DNA of 64,000 bases from Pseudooctadecabacter jejudonensis (GCF_900172275.1 NZ_FWFT01000005.1:62001-126000), one strand, 5' to 3'; positions 16,832-26,337 are shown, counted from the stretch's first letter. Notes: a model not told the origin generated them from the sequence alone. Program-made: numbers and translations.

Positions 16832-17194
16832 ATGTCTCGTACCAAAGGCGGAACCGTCACTCATCGTCGTCACAAGAAGGTCACGGATGCAGCGAAAGGC
16901 TACTATGGCCGCCGCTCCAACACCTTCAAAGTTGCACGTCAGGCCGTCGACAAGGCGAACCAGTATGCAACCCGTGACCGTCACAACCGCAAACGCAACT
17001 TCCGCGCCCTGTGGATCCAGCGGATCAACGCGGCTGTGCGTGCCACCGACGAAAGCCTGACATATTCCCGCTTCATCAACGGCCTGAACCTGGCCGGGAT
17101 CGAAGTGGACCGCAAAGTGCTGGCCGATCTGGCCGTCAACGAACCCGAAGCCTTCGGTGCCATCGTTGAAAAGGCAAAGGCTGCAATGGCGTAA
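16832..17194 (+). CDS. rplT: 50S ribosomal protein L20
   Basis: The 120-residue basic protein [36 protein letters not shown]...is a typical L20, which binds 23S rRNA early in large-subunit assembly. GAGGAGGG precedes the ATG. It forms an operon with rpmI and is followed by a strong intrinsic terminator at 17220-17247. Confidence 0.97.
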   Translation: MSRTKGGTVTHRRHKKVTDAAKGYYGRRSNTFKVARQAVDKANQYATRDRHNRKRNFRALWIQRINAAVRATDESLTYSRFINGLNLAGIEVDRKVLADLAVNEPEAFGAIVEKAKAAMA

Positions 17195-17219
17195 ACGCCA
17201 CGCCAGACCCTGCGTCATC

Positions 17220-17247
17220 AAAGGCCGTCCTCATGGGCGGCCTTTTT
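17220..17247 (+). terminator. Intrinsic terminator after rplT
   Basis: Stem AGGCCGTCC / GGGCGGCCT (nine pairs, one G-T) with loop TCAT, followed by TTTTT. The same stem design is used after the cytochrome gene at 41997-42025. Confidence 0.9.
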
Positions 17248-17309
17248 GTTTTTGAATGCTGCGTGTTGTAAGTCAAAGTCGCGATGACACCTGGACTGAA
17301 AGACCACGA

Positions 17310-18185
17310 ATGAAGCTTATCCCCAGCAAAAAGCAGTGGTTGAATTGGAGCCTTCCATCCAAAGCCACGTACATCGGAACCCTCGCCGGTGTGCTGTCGC
17401 TTTTGGTCGCGGTGCTGCAAACCGGTGCTTTGCAGAGGGGATGGGCCTATCTAACCGAGACATCCCCGCCCAGTTTCAGTTTCGAAGACGCCAACCCAAA
17501 CATCGTGGATGAGGTCACAGCGGACCTGTCCGAAAAGGTCATGTTCGACTTTAACGACCATAGGTCCATCACCCTTAAACGAGTGTTTCAGCACATGGAT
17601 CTGTGTTGGCCGGACGGCTATAACACCGATATTGATCGGGATTATTGGGTGACAAGCCAATTGCTGGTCTTGCGCATGATGGCCATCAATTCTGTGTTCA
17701 ATAGCGATGCCTATCGCATTGATGACTTTGATCGCCACCGCAACCACGGGCTGGAGGTCGGGTTGGTCGCGTTGCGGGATTTGGACGTGTCTCAATTCCG
17801 TCAAGCGTTCGAAGTGTTTCGGTACTACAGGGACACGATCACGCTTCATGAAAACTATGAAGCAAGGTTGTCCCAAGCGTCTGATATCTTGATTGCCGGG
17901 GATCCACAGTTTGCTTCCTTTGACGAGGGCACCCGGACGCGATTTGTTCAGATCAAGAATGTCCTTGGCATCGCGCCCTATCCGTCTCCCTGTTTTCACG
18001 CAGCACTTTACAGTGTGTCGCTAGAAGACTGGATCGTGTCATTTTGGGTCCGCCGTCACGCAGAGGGGAATTTCCATCTGGCCAGTTGGTTGCTGGATCA
18101 GGCGTTGGCCCAGACAGCCAACAGAGACCTTATCGCGCCGACACCCATCACACAGCTGCGGGCGAGGTATGACTCCGCCCTCTAG
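17310..18185 (+). CDS. Unknown membrane-anchored protein inserted between rplT and pheS
   Basis: The 291-residue protein from ATG 17310 has one membrane segment near the N-terminus (about 19-42, [21 protein letters not shown]) and a roughly 245-residue soluble domain rich in aromatic and acidic residues with three cysteines. I recognise no family. In many Rhodobacterales rplT and pheS are neighbours, so this gene is probably an accessory insertion; its base composition is noticeably lower in GC than pheS or pyk. It has its own spacing and no overlap with neighbours. A GTG-type upstream start is possible. Confidence 0.65.
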   Translation: MKLIPSKKQWLNWSLPSKATYIGTLAGVLSLLVAVLQTGALQRGWAYLTETSPPSFSFEDANPNIVDEVTADLSEKVMFDFNDHRSITLKRVFQHMDLCWPDGYNTDIDRDYWVTSQLLVLRMMAINSVFNSDAYRIDDFDRHRNHGLEVGLVALRDLDVSQFRQAFEVFRYYRDTITLHENYEARLSQASDILIAGDPQFASFDEGTRTRFVQIKNVLGIAPYPSPCFHAALYSVSLEDWIVSFWVRRHAEGNFHLASWLLDQALAQTANRDLIAPTPITQLRARYDSAL

Positions 18186-18295
18186 GGGCGCCTCCGCCAG
18201 AACAGGCGCTTGCGATACTGGTACATCCCGTCCGTATTGCATCCGACGCGTACCTCAGCTACCCCGCAGATCAGCACAACAAGGGCCGAGTACTC

Positions 18296-19357
18296 ATGGA
18301 CGATCTCAAATCCAAATACCTTGATCTTATAGGCAATGCAGCGGATGAGGCCGCATTGGAGGACCTGCGCGTCCAGGCCGTCGGCAAAAAGGGTGAAATC
18401 AGCCTCAAGATGCGTGAATTGGGTAAAATGACGCCCGAGGAACGACAGGTGGCCGGGCCTGCCCTCAACGCCCTCAAGGATGAGATCAACGCGGCATTGG
18501 CCGCGAAGAAAGCGGGTCTTGCAGACGCCGCCCTTGATGAGCGGCTGAAGGCAGAATGGCTCGACGTGACATTGCCCGCCCGCGACCGTCGTGCCGGCAC
18601 GATCCACCCCGTCTCTCAGGTGTGGGAAGAATGCACGGCGATCTTTGCCGACATGGGCTTTGCCACCGCCGAAGGCCCCCAGATTGAATCCGATTGGTAC
18701 AATTTCGACGCCCTCAACATCCCCGGTCACCACCCTGCCCGGGCCGAGATGGACACCTTCTACACCCACCGTGCGGACGGCGACAATCGCCCGCCCCACG
18801 TGTTGCGCACCCACACAAGCCCCGTGCAAATCCGCTCTATGGAAGAGCAGGGCGCCCCCATCCGCATCATCTGTCCTGGCCGCGTGTACCGTGCGGATTA
18901 TGACCAGACACATACGCCGATGTTCCATCAGGTCGAAGGTCTGGCGATCGACAAAGACCTCTCCATGGCGAACCTGAAGTGGGTGCTAGAGGAGTTTTTC
19001 ACCGCCTATTTCGGCACCTCCGTCAAAACCCGTTTCCGCGCGTCCCACTTCCCCTTCACGGAACCGTCGGCTGAGGTCGACATCCAGTGTTCTTTCGAAG
19101 GCGGCACCGTGAAAGTGGGCGAAGGCGATGACTGGCTCGAAGTCCTCGGCTCCGGCATGGTCCACCCCAAAGTGCTGGCCGCAGGCGGCATCGACCCGAA
19201 CGAATGGCAAGGCTTCGCCTTCGGCATGGGCATCGACCGGATTGCGATGTTGAAATACGGTATCCCCGACCTTCGTGCATTCTTCGAAAGCGACCTGCGC
19301 TGGCTGCGCCACTACGGGTTCAGCGCGCTACAGGTGCCGACGGTGCATGGGGGGTAG
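18296..19357 (+). CDS. pheS: Phenylalanyl-tRNA synthetase alpha subunit
   Basis: Catalytic subunit of the alpha2-beta2 enzyme that charges tRNA-Phe. The 353-residue protein has the N-terminal coiled-coil region (1-95), then class II motif 2 and 3 elements: [48 protein letters not shown] and [22 protein letters not shown]. Length and motifs are normal. pheT follows about 1 kb downstream with three small genes in between, which is looser than the usual direct pheS-pheT pairing. Confidence 0.97.
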   Translation: MDDLKSKYLDLIGNAADEAALEDLRVQAVGKKGEISLKMRELGKMTPEERQVAGPALNALKDEINAALAAKKAGLADAALDERLKAEWLDVTLPARDRRAGTIHPVSQVWEECTAIFADMGFATAEGPQIESDWYNFDALNIPGHHPARAEMDTFYTHRADGDNRPPHVLRTHTSPVQIRSMEEQGAPIRIICPGRVYRADYDQTHTPMFHQVEGLAIDKDLSMANLKWVLEEFFTAYFGTSVKTRFRASHFPFTEPSAEVDIQCSFEGGTVKVGEGDDWLEVLGSGMVHPKVLAAGGIDPNEWQGFAFGMGIDRIAMLKYGIPDLRAFFESDLRWLRHYGFSALQVPTVHGG

Positions 19358-19359
19358 GA

Positions 19360-19737
19360 TTGCTACGCCGCATTCTCATTCTAACCACGCTGCCAGCCTT
19401 TCCGTTGCAATTGGCTGCTCAAGATTTTTGCCAGCAAGTGTGGGGCGCTGCTATCGTGGCACAGGATGGGGAGTTTCTTGGATATGTTGCCTCACCATAC
19501 GATTCAGATTCTATTTTTAACGAATACGGAAGCCATGGCTCAGAGTATTCTACAACGAGCATTCTGAACAAATATTCAACTTATGGCTCGGAATATTCAA
19601 ATCTCTCCCCATTCAACGACTATGCTAGCGAACCACCGCTCCTGATAATAAACGGTAACGCAGTGGCTCACGTCACCACAAACAGATATTTGCAAAGTCC
19701 CGTCAGCCCGTTTGCGTTGTTTAGTTGTAAACAGTGA
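19360..19737 (+). CDS. Secreted protein with tandem N-x-Y-(G/S)-x-x-GSEYS repeats
   Basis: The 125-residue protein begins at TTG 19360, with GGGGGGTAGGA immediately upstream, two bases after the pheS stop. Residues 1-20 are a Sec signal (cleavage near LAA). Residues 50-93 hold tandem 16-residue repeats: DSIFNEYGSHGSEYST, TSILNKYSTYGSEYSN and a third shortened LSPFNDYAS, followed by a beta-rich tail with a terminal Cys. I have seen this YG-repeat pattern in unnamed secreted proteins of diverse bacteria but know no function. The gene is AT-richer than its neighbours, which suggests horizontal gain. Confidence 0.72.
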   Translation: MLRRILILTTLPAFPLQLAAQDFCQQVWGAAIVAQDGEFLGYVASPYDSDSIFNEYGSHGSEYSTTSILNKYSTYGSEYSNLSPFNDYASEPPLLIINGNAVAHVTTNRYLQSPVSPFALFSCKQ

Positions 19738-19766
19738 ACAAAGCCCGGCACCGCCGGACAGCGCAC

Positions 19767-19794
19767 GACCCTCCCCCCGGGAGGGCGCTTTTGC
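19767..19794 (+). terminator. Hairpin after the YGS-repeat gene
   Basis: Perfect stem CCCTCCC / GGGAGGG (19769-19775 and 19779-19785) with a CCC loop, followed by CGCTTTTG. A plausible intrinsic terminator. The remaining 170 bases up to 19968 show no convincing gene. Confidence 0.6.
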
Positions 19795-19968
19795 TACGTC
19801 AGTCCCTCGCGCGGCCGATAAAGCTTGAGGCAAACGTCCCCGCCCAAACAGCCCGATCACATGCGCCCACCCAGGGTCGGGCGCTGCCCTCTGTTTGTCG
19901 CCAGAGACCGTAACTCCATCCTAACCTCCACCTGCTAACCCCGCCTTTCCACCCGCGAAAGGCACCTC

Positions 19969-20160
19969 ATGCTCCTCACACTCTACCTCCTCGGCGCGAT
20001 CTCCTTTGGCCCCGCCTGCCTGATCGCGGCCGCGCTGCGCCACCGGCCCACGGTCGTTTGGTATTGGAACGGGTTTCTCCTGCAACCGGTCGCGCTGGCC
20101 ATCCTCCTGTCCCTGCCGCCCCTTGATCCCCCGCCCAGGCGGGCCACCTCTCCCCCATGA
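19969..20160 (+). CDS. Small hydrophobic protein of unknown function
   Basis: A 63-residue protein, MLLTLYLLGAISFGPACLIAAAL..., with two likely membrane segments (2-22 and about 35-50) and a Pro-rich tail. CGAAAGGCACCTC lies upstream of the ATG. Its stop overlaps the ATG of the next small gene (ATGA), which supports both being real. Confidence 0.55.
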   Translation: MLLTLYLLGAISFGPACLIAAALRHRPTVVWYWNGFLLQPVALAILLSLPPLDPPPRRATSPP

Positions 20161-20369
20161 GCACCCGTTTCAAACTCTATCTGATCGCCCTCGTTGCGCT
20201 GATCGTCGTGGCCCATGTGGAGCTGTGGCGCGATCCGGATATTCCGCTGGACACAAAGCGCCGTCTGACGACCCTAAATGCGCTTGGCTGGGCCGCGATC
20301 ATCCTGCCGGTCTTTGCCGTCAATCAGTGGCTCAAATCCAAGACGGCCAAGACCGACGAACGCCCCTAG
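20157..20369 (+). CDS. Small membrane protein of unknown function
   Basis: A 70-residue protein with hydrophobic segments at about 6-20 (LYLIALVALIVVAHV) and 42-57 (LGWAAIILPVFAVNQWL), an N-in amphipathic linker between them and a lysine-rich end. Its start codon overlaps the preceding gene by 4 bases. It lies 60 bases before pheT. No family recognised. Confidence 0.65.
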   Translation: MSTRFKLYLIALVALIVVAHVELWRDPDIPLDTKRRLTTLNALGWAAIILPVFAVNQWLKSKTAKTDERP

Positions 20370-20429
20370 CAGCGCGTTGGCCTTTCCGCTAAACCCCTGC
20401 CAACACGTATTCCGGCAGGGACCAGACAG

Positions 20430-22829
20430 ATGAAATTCACGCTTTCATGGCTCAAATCGCACCTCGACACCGACGCCTCCGTCGATGAGATTGCGGACAC
20501 CCTCACCGACCTCGGGCTTGAGGTTGAGGGCATCGAAAACCCCGCCGCCAAACTTAGCGATTTCATCATCGGTAAGGTCACAGCCGCCGAAAAGCACCCT
20601 GACGCGGACAAGCTGCGCGTCTGCACCGTCGACTACGGCCAAGGCCCCACGCAGATCATCTGCGGTGCGCCCAATGCGCGGACAGGCATCACCGTCGTTG
20701 TGGCCCGTCCAGGCACCTATATCCCTGGCCTCGACATCACCATTTCCGTGGGCAAAATCCGCGGCATCGAAAGCCACGGCATGATGGCATCCGAACGGGA
20801 ATTGGAACTGAGCGACGAACACGACGGCATTATCGAACTGCCCGCCGGAGAGATTGGCCAATCCTTCGCGGATTATCTGGCGGAACATGACGCGGCCAAG
20901 GTCGATCCGGTCATCGAAATCGCCATTACGCCCAACCGACCTGACGCCTTGGGCGTGCGCGGCGTGGCCCGGGATCTGGCCGCGCGCGGTTTGGGCACCC
21001 TCAAACCCTGCACCGTAGATCCGGTGCCTGCATCCGGCCCATGCCCCATCAGCGTGACAATCGACGCCGACACCCTCGACCAGGCGCCCGTGTTTTTTGG
21101 CCGCCTGATCACAGGCGTCAAAAACGGGCCCAGCCCTGACTGGCTGCAGCAACAGCTGCGCGCGATTGGGTTGCGTCCGATCAGCTTCCTCGTCGATGTG
21201 ACCAACTGGTTCACCTATGATCTGAACCGCCCGTTGCACGTCTTCGATGCTGATAAAATCACAGGGGGCAGCCTGCGCCTGCACCGCGCCAGCGGCGAAG
21301 AAAGCCTGCAAGGCCTGGATGAGCGTGACTACACCTTCCCCGAAGGTGCCACCGTTATTTCGGACGCCGAAGGCCCCGAATCCATCGCCGGTGTCATGGG
21401 CGGCCTGCGCACCGGCGTGACCGCAGAGACCACCAATGTCTTCGTCGAAGCGGCCTATTTTGACCCGATCCGCACCGCCTACACAGGCCGCGCGATGAAG
21501 ATCAATTCAGACGCGCGCTACCGGTTTGAACGAGGCATTGACCCTGCCTTCACCCCAGAAGGGCTGGAGCACGCCGTGCGCATGATCGTCGATCACGCGG
21601 GCGGTGCCGCGTCCGAGGTTGTGCAGGCAGGTGCGGTTCCCGACACCTCGCGGGCCTACAAACTGGACACGGCACGCTGTTCCTCGCTGGTGGGCATGGA
21701 TATCCCGGCAGATCAGCAACGCGCCACGCTCACCGCGCTTGGGTTCACCATGGAGGGCGACATGGCACAGGTGCCCAGCTGGCGCCCCGATGTTCAGGGC
21801 GAGGCTGATCTGGTCGAGGAAGTTGCCCGCATGGCGTCCCTCACCAACCTTGAACCCAAACCCATGGCCCGCGCTCGCGCTGGCGTGCCCGAACCCGTTC
21901 TCACGCCCATGCAAAACCGCCTGCGCATGGCGCGACGGACGACGGCCGCGCTGGGATACAATGAATGCGTCACCTACAGCTTCATCGACAAGGCAGCGGC
22001 CACCCTGTTTGGCGGTGGGGACGATGCGACGATGCTGGCCAATCCCATCAGCTCCGAGATGTCGCACATGCGCCCCTCTGTCCTGCCCGGCCTGTTGCAG
22101 GCCGCCGCCCGCAATCAGGCACGCGGTCTGTCCAACATGGCCTTGTTTGAGGCAGGCGATGCCTTCCACGGCGGTGAACCGGGCGAACAACATACTGTCG
22201 TGACAGGCATTTTGGTCGGCAAAACGGGCCCCAAGGACGTCCACGGCACGTCCCGCGATGTGGATGTTTACGACGCCAAGGCCGACGCCGAGGCGATCCT
22301 TACGGCCATGGGGGCGCCCGCCAAAGTGCAAATCCTGCGCGACGCAGGCGCCGAATGGCACCCCGGGCGTCACGGCAAAATCTGTCTTGGCCCCAAAAAG
22401 GTGTTGGGCGTGTTTGGCGAAATTCACCCCAAGATTTTGACCGCGCTGGACGTCAAAGGCCCTGTCGTGGGCTTTACCCTTTATCCGGCTGAAATTCCGC
22501 TCCCCAAAAAGCAAACCGCCAACCGTGGTGCGGCCAGCATCCCTGACCTGCAAGCGGTTGAACGTGATTTCGCCTTTGTTGTGGACGCGGGTGTTGAGGC
22601 TTTGACGCTCGTCAACGCTGCGGCAGGTGCGGACAAAGCACTGATCGAGGATGTGCGCGTCTTTGATGAATTCATCGGTGGCAGTCTGGGCGAAGGGAAG
22701 AAATCCCTTGCCGTGACGGTCCGCCTGCAGCCCAAAGACGCGACGCTGAAAGACGCCGATATTGAGGCTGTGAGCACCAAGATCGTCGACAAAGTCACCA
22801 AGGCGACAGGTGGCACGCTGCGGGGCTAG
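20430..22829 (+). CDS. pheT: Phenylalanyl-tRNA synthetase beta subunit
   Basis: The 799-residue beta subunit carries the N-terminal tRNA-binding (EMAP-like) domain at about 39-150, the B3/B4 editing domain (roughly 210-390, ending near GVMGGLRTGVTAETTNVFVEAAYFDP), a B5 domain, the pseudo-catalytic core and the C-terminal FDX-ACB anticodon-binding domain (about 705-799, AVERDFAFVVD and VTKATGG). Full family length. The stop is only 3 bases from the convergent LysR gene. Confidence 0.97.
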   Translation: MKFTLSWLKSHLDTDASVDEIADTLTDLGLEVEGIENPAAKLSDFIIGKVTAAEKHPDADKLRVCTVDYGQGPTQIICGAPNARTGITVVVARPGTYIPGLDITISVGKIRGIESHGMMASERELELSDEHDGIIELPAGEIGQSFADYLAEHDAAKVDPVIEIAITPNRPDALGVRGVARDLAARGLGTLKPCTVDPVPASGPCPISVTIDADTLDQAPVFFGRLITGVKNGPSPDWLQQQLRAIGLRPISFLVDVTNWFTYDLNRPLHVFDADKITGGSLRLHRASGEESLQGLDERDYTFPEGATVISDAEGPESIAGVMGGLRTGVTAETTNVFVEAAYFDPIRTAYTGRAMKINSDARYRFERGIDPAFTPEGLEHAVRMIVDHAGGAASEVVQAGAVPDTSRAYKLDTARCSSLVGMDIPADQQRATLTALGFTMEGDMAQVPSWRPDVQGEADLVEEVARMASLTNLEPKPMARARAGVPEPVLTPMQNRLRMARRTTAALGYNECVTYSFIDKAAATLFGGGDDATMLANPISSEMSHMRPSVLPGLLQAAARNQARGLSNMALFEAGDAFHGGEPGEQHTVVTGILVGKTGPKDVHGTSRDVDVYDAKADAEAILTAMGAPAKVQILRDAGAEWHPGRHGKICLGPKKVLGVFGEIHPKILTALDVKGPVVGFTLYPAEIPLPKKQTANRGAASIPDLQAVERDFAFVVDAGVEALTLVNAAAGADKALIEDVRVFDEFIGGSLGEGKKSLAVTVRLQPKDATLKDADIEAVSTKIVDKVTKATGGTLRG

Positions 22830-22832
22830 ACC

Positions 22833-23723
22833 TTACCGCGCCGCAATCGCATCGGCCAGCATGTCGAACACCAGCCTGATTTTCGGGCTGGTGTGTAATT
22901 CGCGGTGTGCGACCAGCCAGACGGGAAATGCCACCTGCAGCGTTTCCGGCAACAAAGCCTCCATCTCGGGTGCGGCTGCCCCAACGCTTTCGTCCATGGG
23001 GCAAATCCCCAATCCAGCGCGCCCCATTTCCCATGCGACCAACCCATCCGCGGACGACGTGCGGAAGTTGTCTGGCGTCAGGGGGATATCCAGCCCCGTC
23101 ATATACTCCACCATACGGTCAATATTGCCGTAGGCCACCCAATCCATCTTCGCCATGTCCGCGCGGGTGTTCGGCCGGCCGACGCGATCAAGATAGCTGC
23201 GGTTTGCGTAGAAATACCCCTTCGCCTCGCGCACCATGCGTGCCACCAGATCGGGCTCTTCGGGTCGCATGTGGCGGATGGCGATGTCTGCTTCACGGCG
23301 CATCAGGTCACTGATGTCGTTGGTGGCCACGACCTCAACCTGCAACTGCGGCGCGGTTTTTCGCACGGCGCTGATGACGGCGGGCAGCAACGTGGCGGAC
23401 ATGATATCACTGGCGGTGATTTTCACCCAGCCGGTCAGGTCCGACCTTTGCGCACTGGCCGCGATGGTGGCGCTGTGTGCGGCGTGTCCCATGGGCTGAA
23501 CGTGCGTCAAAACCTCACGTCCGGCGTCGGTCAGCGCCAATCCGCGCCCCACGCGTTCGAACAACAAAAGGCCTAAACGATCTTCCAATGCGGCCACCTG
23601 CCGGCTGAGTGTGGGTTGCGTCAGCCCCAAAATACGGGCCGCCGCCGACAGCGATTGCGCCTCTGCTGTGACCATGAACGCCCGCAGATGGTTCCAATCG
23701 AGCCTGTTGGGGTCAATATCCAT
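22833..23723 (-). CDS. LysR-family transcriptional regulator
   Basis: A 296-residue protein with the N-terminal winged HTH (DWNHLRAFMVTAEAQSLSAAARILGLTQPTLSRQVAALEDRLG, about 8-50) and a C-terminal periplasmic-binding-like effector domain (90-290). The ATG at 23721-23723 is preferred; upstream codons extend into the intergenic region. It is divergent from the methyltransferase gene at 23812, which is the likely target by the usual LysR arrangement. The effector cannot be deduced. Confidence 0.93.
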   Translation of the reverse strand: MDIDPNRLDWNHLRAFMVTAEAQSLSAAARILGLTQPTLSRQVAALEDRLGLLLFERVGRGLALTDAGREVLTHVQPMGHAAHSATIAASAQRSDLTGWVKITASDIMSATLLPAVISAVRKTAPQLQVEVVATNDISDLMRREADIAIRHMRPEEPDLVARMVREAKGYFYANRSYLDRVGRPNTRADMAKMDWVAYGNIDRMVEYMTGLDIPLTPDNFRTSSADGLVAWEMGRAGLGICPMDESVGAAAPEMEALLPETLQVAFPVWLVAHRELHTSPKIRLVFDMLADAIAAR

Positions 23724-23811
23724 ACGCAAATGTATAGATACCGTGTGAATTTCGTCAATTCCGCCGCCACCCATACAGCTGTATTACATCCCCTAAAGAA
23801 CGGAGGTTCAC

Positions 23812-24435
23812 ATGAACGACGCAGCATTCTGGGACAAGATCGCCCCCAAGTACGCCCAAGACCCGATCAAAGACATGGCCGCCTACGAATACACCTTGGG
23901 CCGCACCAAATCCTACCTGACAACGGACGACCACGTTCTGGAAATCGGCTGCGGGACAGGATCAACGGCCCTCACGATCGCCCCGCATGTGCGCAACATC
24001 ACAGGCACCGACGTGTCACCTGGGATGATCGCGATTGCCAATGAAAAGGCGGCACAGACCCCGAACGCCAGCTTTCACGCGGCGCGCGCCGAAACGGTCG
24101 CACGCGGGCACGGACCCGTCGATGCAATCTTGGGGTTCAACCTGTTTCACCTTGTTCCCAAGGCCGAAGACATCTTCGCGGACATTCACCGCGCCTTGCC
24201 AAAAGGGGGGTACTTTATCTCAAAAACGCCCTGCCTTGCGGACCCCTCCATCGGGGTCAAACGTCACCTGTTTCGCGCCATGATCCCGCCCATGCAGTGG
24301 ATCGGCAAAGCGCCGACGGTGCGGTTCTTCACCCAAGTCGAACTGGAACAGGCCATTCAGTTTGCAGGGTTTGAGGTTGTGGAGGCCGGGAATTTTCCCG
24401 CCATCTCCCGCTACATTGTGGCGCGCAAAACCTGA
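23812..24435 (+). CDS. Class I SAM-dependent methyltransferase
   Basis: The 207-residue protein has the SAM motif I VLEIGCGTGSTALTIA (about 43-58), the acidic second strand GTDVSPGMIAIA and motif IV region DAILGFNLFHLV. The C-terminal part resembles UbiE/Methyltransf_11 relatives; the substrate is unknown. GGAGG lies 7 bases upstream of the ATG. Divergent from a LysR gene; a putative regulator-target pair. Confidence 0.88.
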   Translation: MNDAAFWDKIAPKYAQDPIKDMAAYEYTLGRTKSYLTTDDHVLEIGCGTGSTALTIAPHVRNITGTDVSPGMIAIANEKAAQTPNASFHAARAETVARGHGPVDAILGFNLFHLVPKAEDIFADIHRALPKGGYFISKTPCLADPSIGVKRHLFRAMIPPMQWIGKAPTVRFFTQVELEQAIQFAGFEVVEAGNFPAISRYIVARKT

Positions 24436-24471
24436 CGTGCTACATGGCCCCCTAACGAAAGGGGGCGCAGC

Positions 24472-24918
24472 ATGCTCAACGTATATCTCTCCGGTGAAAT
24501 CCATACCGACTGGCGCGAACAGATCATCGCAGGGGCACAGGGTTTGGATGTGACCTTCAACAGCCCCGTGACCGATCATGCGGCCTCAGATGATTGTGGC
24601 GTCGCCATCCTGGGGGAGGAGCCGAACAAATACTGGCACGACCACAAGGGCGCGATGGTCAACGCGATCCGCACCCGCAAGGGGATCGAGGACGCCGATG
24701 TGGTCGTCGTGCGGTTTGGGGAAAAGTACAAGCAATGGAATGCCGCGTTCGATGCGGGCTTTGCCGCGGCCTTGGGCAAATCCCTGATCATCCTGCAGCA
24801 GCCTGACCATGATCACGCCCTTAAAGAGGTCGATGCCGCGGCCCTCGCCGTGACCCGCGAACCGCGCGAAGTGGTCGAAATTCTGCGCTATGTCCTGACT
24901 GGAAAACTGCCGGGCTGA
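24472..24918 (+). CDS. YtoQ family protein
   Basis: A 148-residue protein matching the YtoQ family: MLNVYLSGEIHTDWREQI, NSPVTDHAASDDCGV, ILGEEPNKYWHDHKGAMVNAIRT, and DADVVVVRFGEKYKQWNAAFDAGFA. The fold resembles nucleoside 2-deoxyribosyltransferase-like enzymes (the SGEI start and the DADVVVV strand), but no activity is established. It follows the methyltransferase by 36 bases and may be co-transcribed. A bidirectional terminator lies downstream. Confidence 0.9.
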   Translation: MLNVYLSGEIHTDWREQIIAGAQGLDVTFNSPVTDHAASDDCGVAILGEEPNKYWHDHKGAMVNAIRTRKGIEDADVVVVRFGEKYKQWNAAFDAGFAAALGKSLIILQQPDHDHALKEVDAAALAVTREPREVVEILRYVLTGKLPG

Positions 24919-24938
24919 CGCGTTTTCTGGCCAGGCTG

Positions 24939-24983
24939 CCATACGCGAGCCATACGAAAACCGTACGCGAGCCATACGCCGAA
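24939..24983. repeat. 22-bp tandem duplication
   Basis: Two adjacent units begin at 24939 and 24961, each built on cc(a/g)tacgcgagccatacg followed by an A run. They abut the terminator at 24985. The motif gccatacg itself occurs inside each unit, suggesting slippage growth. Confidence 0.6.
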
Positions 24984-24984
24984 A

Positions 24985-25020
24985 AAAGGCCCCTGCATTA
25001 ACCTTTCGCAGGGGCCTTTA
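24985..25020. terminator. Bidirectional intrinsic terminator (ytoQ-like / GST)
   Basis: Twelve-pair stem AAAGGCCCCTGC / GCAGGGGCCTTT with an 11-base loop; A run on one side and T-rich on the other, so it can serve the convergent genes 24472-24918 and 25041-25742. Confidence 0.9.
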
Positions 25021-25040
25021 ACTCTTTCTTCAGAGTGGTG

Positions 25041-25742
25041 TTAACCATTCCGATCCGGAATATTGCGCCCTTTTTGCACGGCAGGACGGGCGTTGAACCG
25101 TTCAAGATAGGCGGGCACATGGGTCAGATCGTTGAAGCCCACCACATCTTTTGTGCCATAAAACTCCAGCGCGCCCAGCCATGGCGCGATGGCCATGTCG
25201 GCGATGGAATAGTCGCCCGCGATCCAGTCCCGCTTGGCCAATTCACCCTCAAGGACGTTCAACAGGCGTTTGGCTTCGTCGACAAATCGCTGTTTGGGGC
25301 GCGGGTCTTCGATCTCGGATCCCGCGAATTTGCTGAAATAGCCCAACTGCCCGAACATAGGCCCAAGACCGCCCATCTGGAACATCAGCCATTGGATGAC
25401 ATGGGCCTTGTCCGCCGCCGTTTTCCCAATGAATTTCCCTGATTTTTCAGCCAGATAAATCAAGATCGCGCCACTTTCAAACAGACCGACGGGTGTGCCA
25501 TCGGGGCCATCGGGATCAATGATTGCAGGGATTTTGTTGTTGGGGTTCAGGCTGAGGAACGCCTCTGACTTCACGTCTGCATCGGACAGTGTGACGCGGT
25601 GGGGTTCATACGGAAGGCCCATCTCCTCAAGGGCGATCGAAACCTTCACGCCGTTCGGGGTCGGGAAGGAAAACAGCTGCAGAATGTCGGGGTTCTGGGG
25701 CACCCAACGCTGGGTGATGGGAAAGTCAGAGAGATCGGCCAC
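25041..25742 (-). CDS. Glutathione S-transferase family protein (YfcG/YghU-like)
   Basis: A 233-residue thioredoxin-fold GST: N-terminal domain with LQLFSFPTPNGVKVSIALEEMGLPYEPHRV, NPNNKIPAIIDPDG (cis-Pro region) and ESGAILIYLAEK, then an all-helical C-terminal domain with DWIAGDYSIADMAIAPWLGA. The FPTPNG start and LNPNNKIPA pattern match the Nu-class disulfide-bond oxidoreductases YfcG and YghU rather than drug-conjugating GSTs. Start codon GTG at 25742 with AAAGGAA upstream. Likely acts on glutathione disulfide bonds in the cytoplasm. Confidence 0.9.
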   Translation of the reverse strand: MADLSDFPITQRWVPQNPDILQLFSFPTPNGVKVSIALEEMGLPYEPHRVTLSDADVKSEAFLSLNPNNKIPAIIDPDGPDGTPVGLFESGAILIYLAEKSGKFIGKTAADKAHVIQWLMFQMGGLGPMFGQLGYFSKFAGSEIEDPRPKQRFVDEAKRLLNVLEGELAKRDWIAGDYSIADMAIAPWLGALEFYGTKDVVGFNDLTHVPAYLERFNARPAVQKGRNIPDRNG

Positions 25743-25890
25743 GGGGGGTTCCTTTCGATTGATGCGGGTAACGTAAGGGGAATGTTCCGGAATATAACCC
25801 TTTGGTGGTGTGCGAAATTTAAGTTAACACTGTGCACGTGGGCGCAGGGAGGGAATTTTCTGCGTTGTAGCCAATACAGTGGGAAGAAAA

Positions 25891-26319
25891 ATGCTGAACG
25901 AATTCAAAGACTTTATCGCCAAGGGCAATGTCATGGACATGGCCGTTGGTATCATCATCGGTGCCGCCTTTACGGCGATTGTGACCTCTCTTGTGGGGGA
26001 TTTGATCAACCCGATCATCGGCCTGTTCATGGGCGGTGTTGATTTCACCAACAACTATGCCGTGCTGGCCGGTGACGTTGCCGAAGGCGCATCGCTGGAA
26101 GCTGCGCGTGAAACTGGCGCGTCGATCTTCGCTTACGGTGCCTTCATCATGGCCGTTATCAACTTCTTGATCATCGCCTTCGTGGTGTTCATGTTGGTGC
26201 GCTATGTCAACAAGGTCAAAGCCGCTGCCGAGACGCCGGAAGAGCCCGTGGAAGAGGCCCCCGCAGGCCCCACGCAGGAAGAGCTGTTGTCCGATATCTT
26301 GGCCGCTCTGCAGAAGTAA
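25891..26319 (+). CDS. mscL: Large-conductance mechanosensitive channel MscL
   Basis: Opens under membrane tension to release solutes on hypo-osmotic shock. The 142-residue protein has the conserved N-terminal helix [20 protein letters not shown], the pore helix [24 protein letters not shown], a periplasmic loop, a second helix [22 protein letters not shown] and a cytoplasmic bundle [14 protein letters not shown] 25891 is chosen because GGAAG precedes it; a GTG four codons upstream is out of register with the family start. Followed by a clear terminator. Confidence 0.96.
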   Translation: MLNEFKDFIAKGNVMDMAVGIIIGAAFTAIVTSLVGDLINPIIGLFMGGVDFTNNYAVLAGDVAEGASLEAARETGASIFAYGAFIMAVINFLIIAFVVFMLVRYVNKVKAAAETPEEPVEEAPAGPTQEELLSDILAALQK

Positions 26320-26337
26320 GCCGTCTCTTTGTGACGC

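Noticed and set aside
21507-22553. Long open frame (348 codons) antisense to pheT
   Set aside because: It mirrors pheT codon structure in a GC-rich genome, has no ribosome site and no recognisable protein pattern; a shadow frame.
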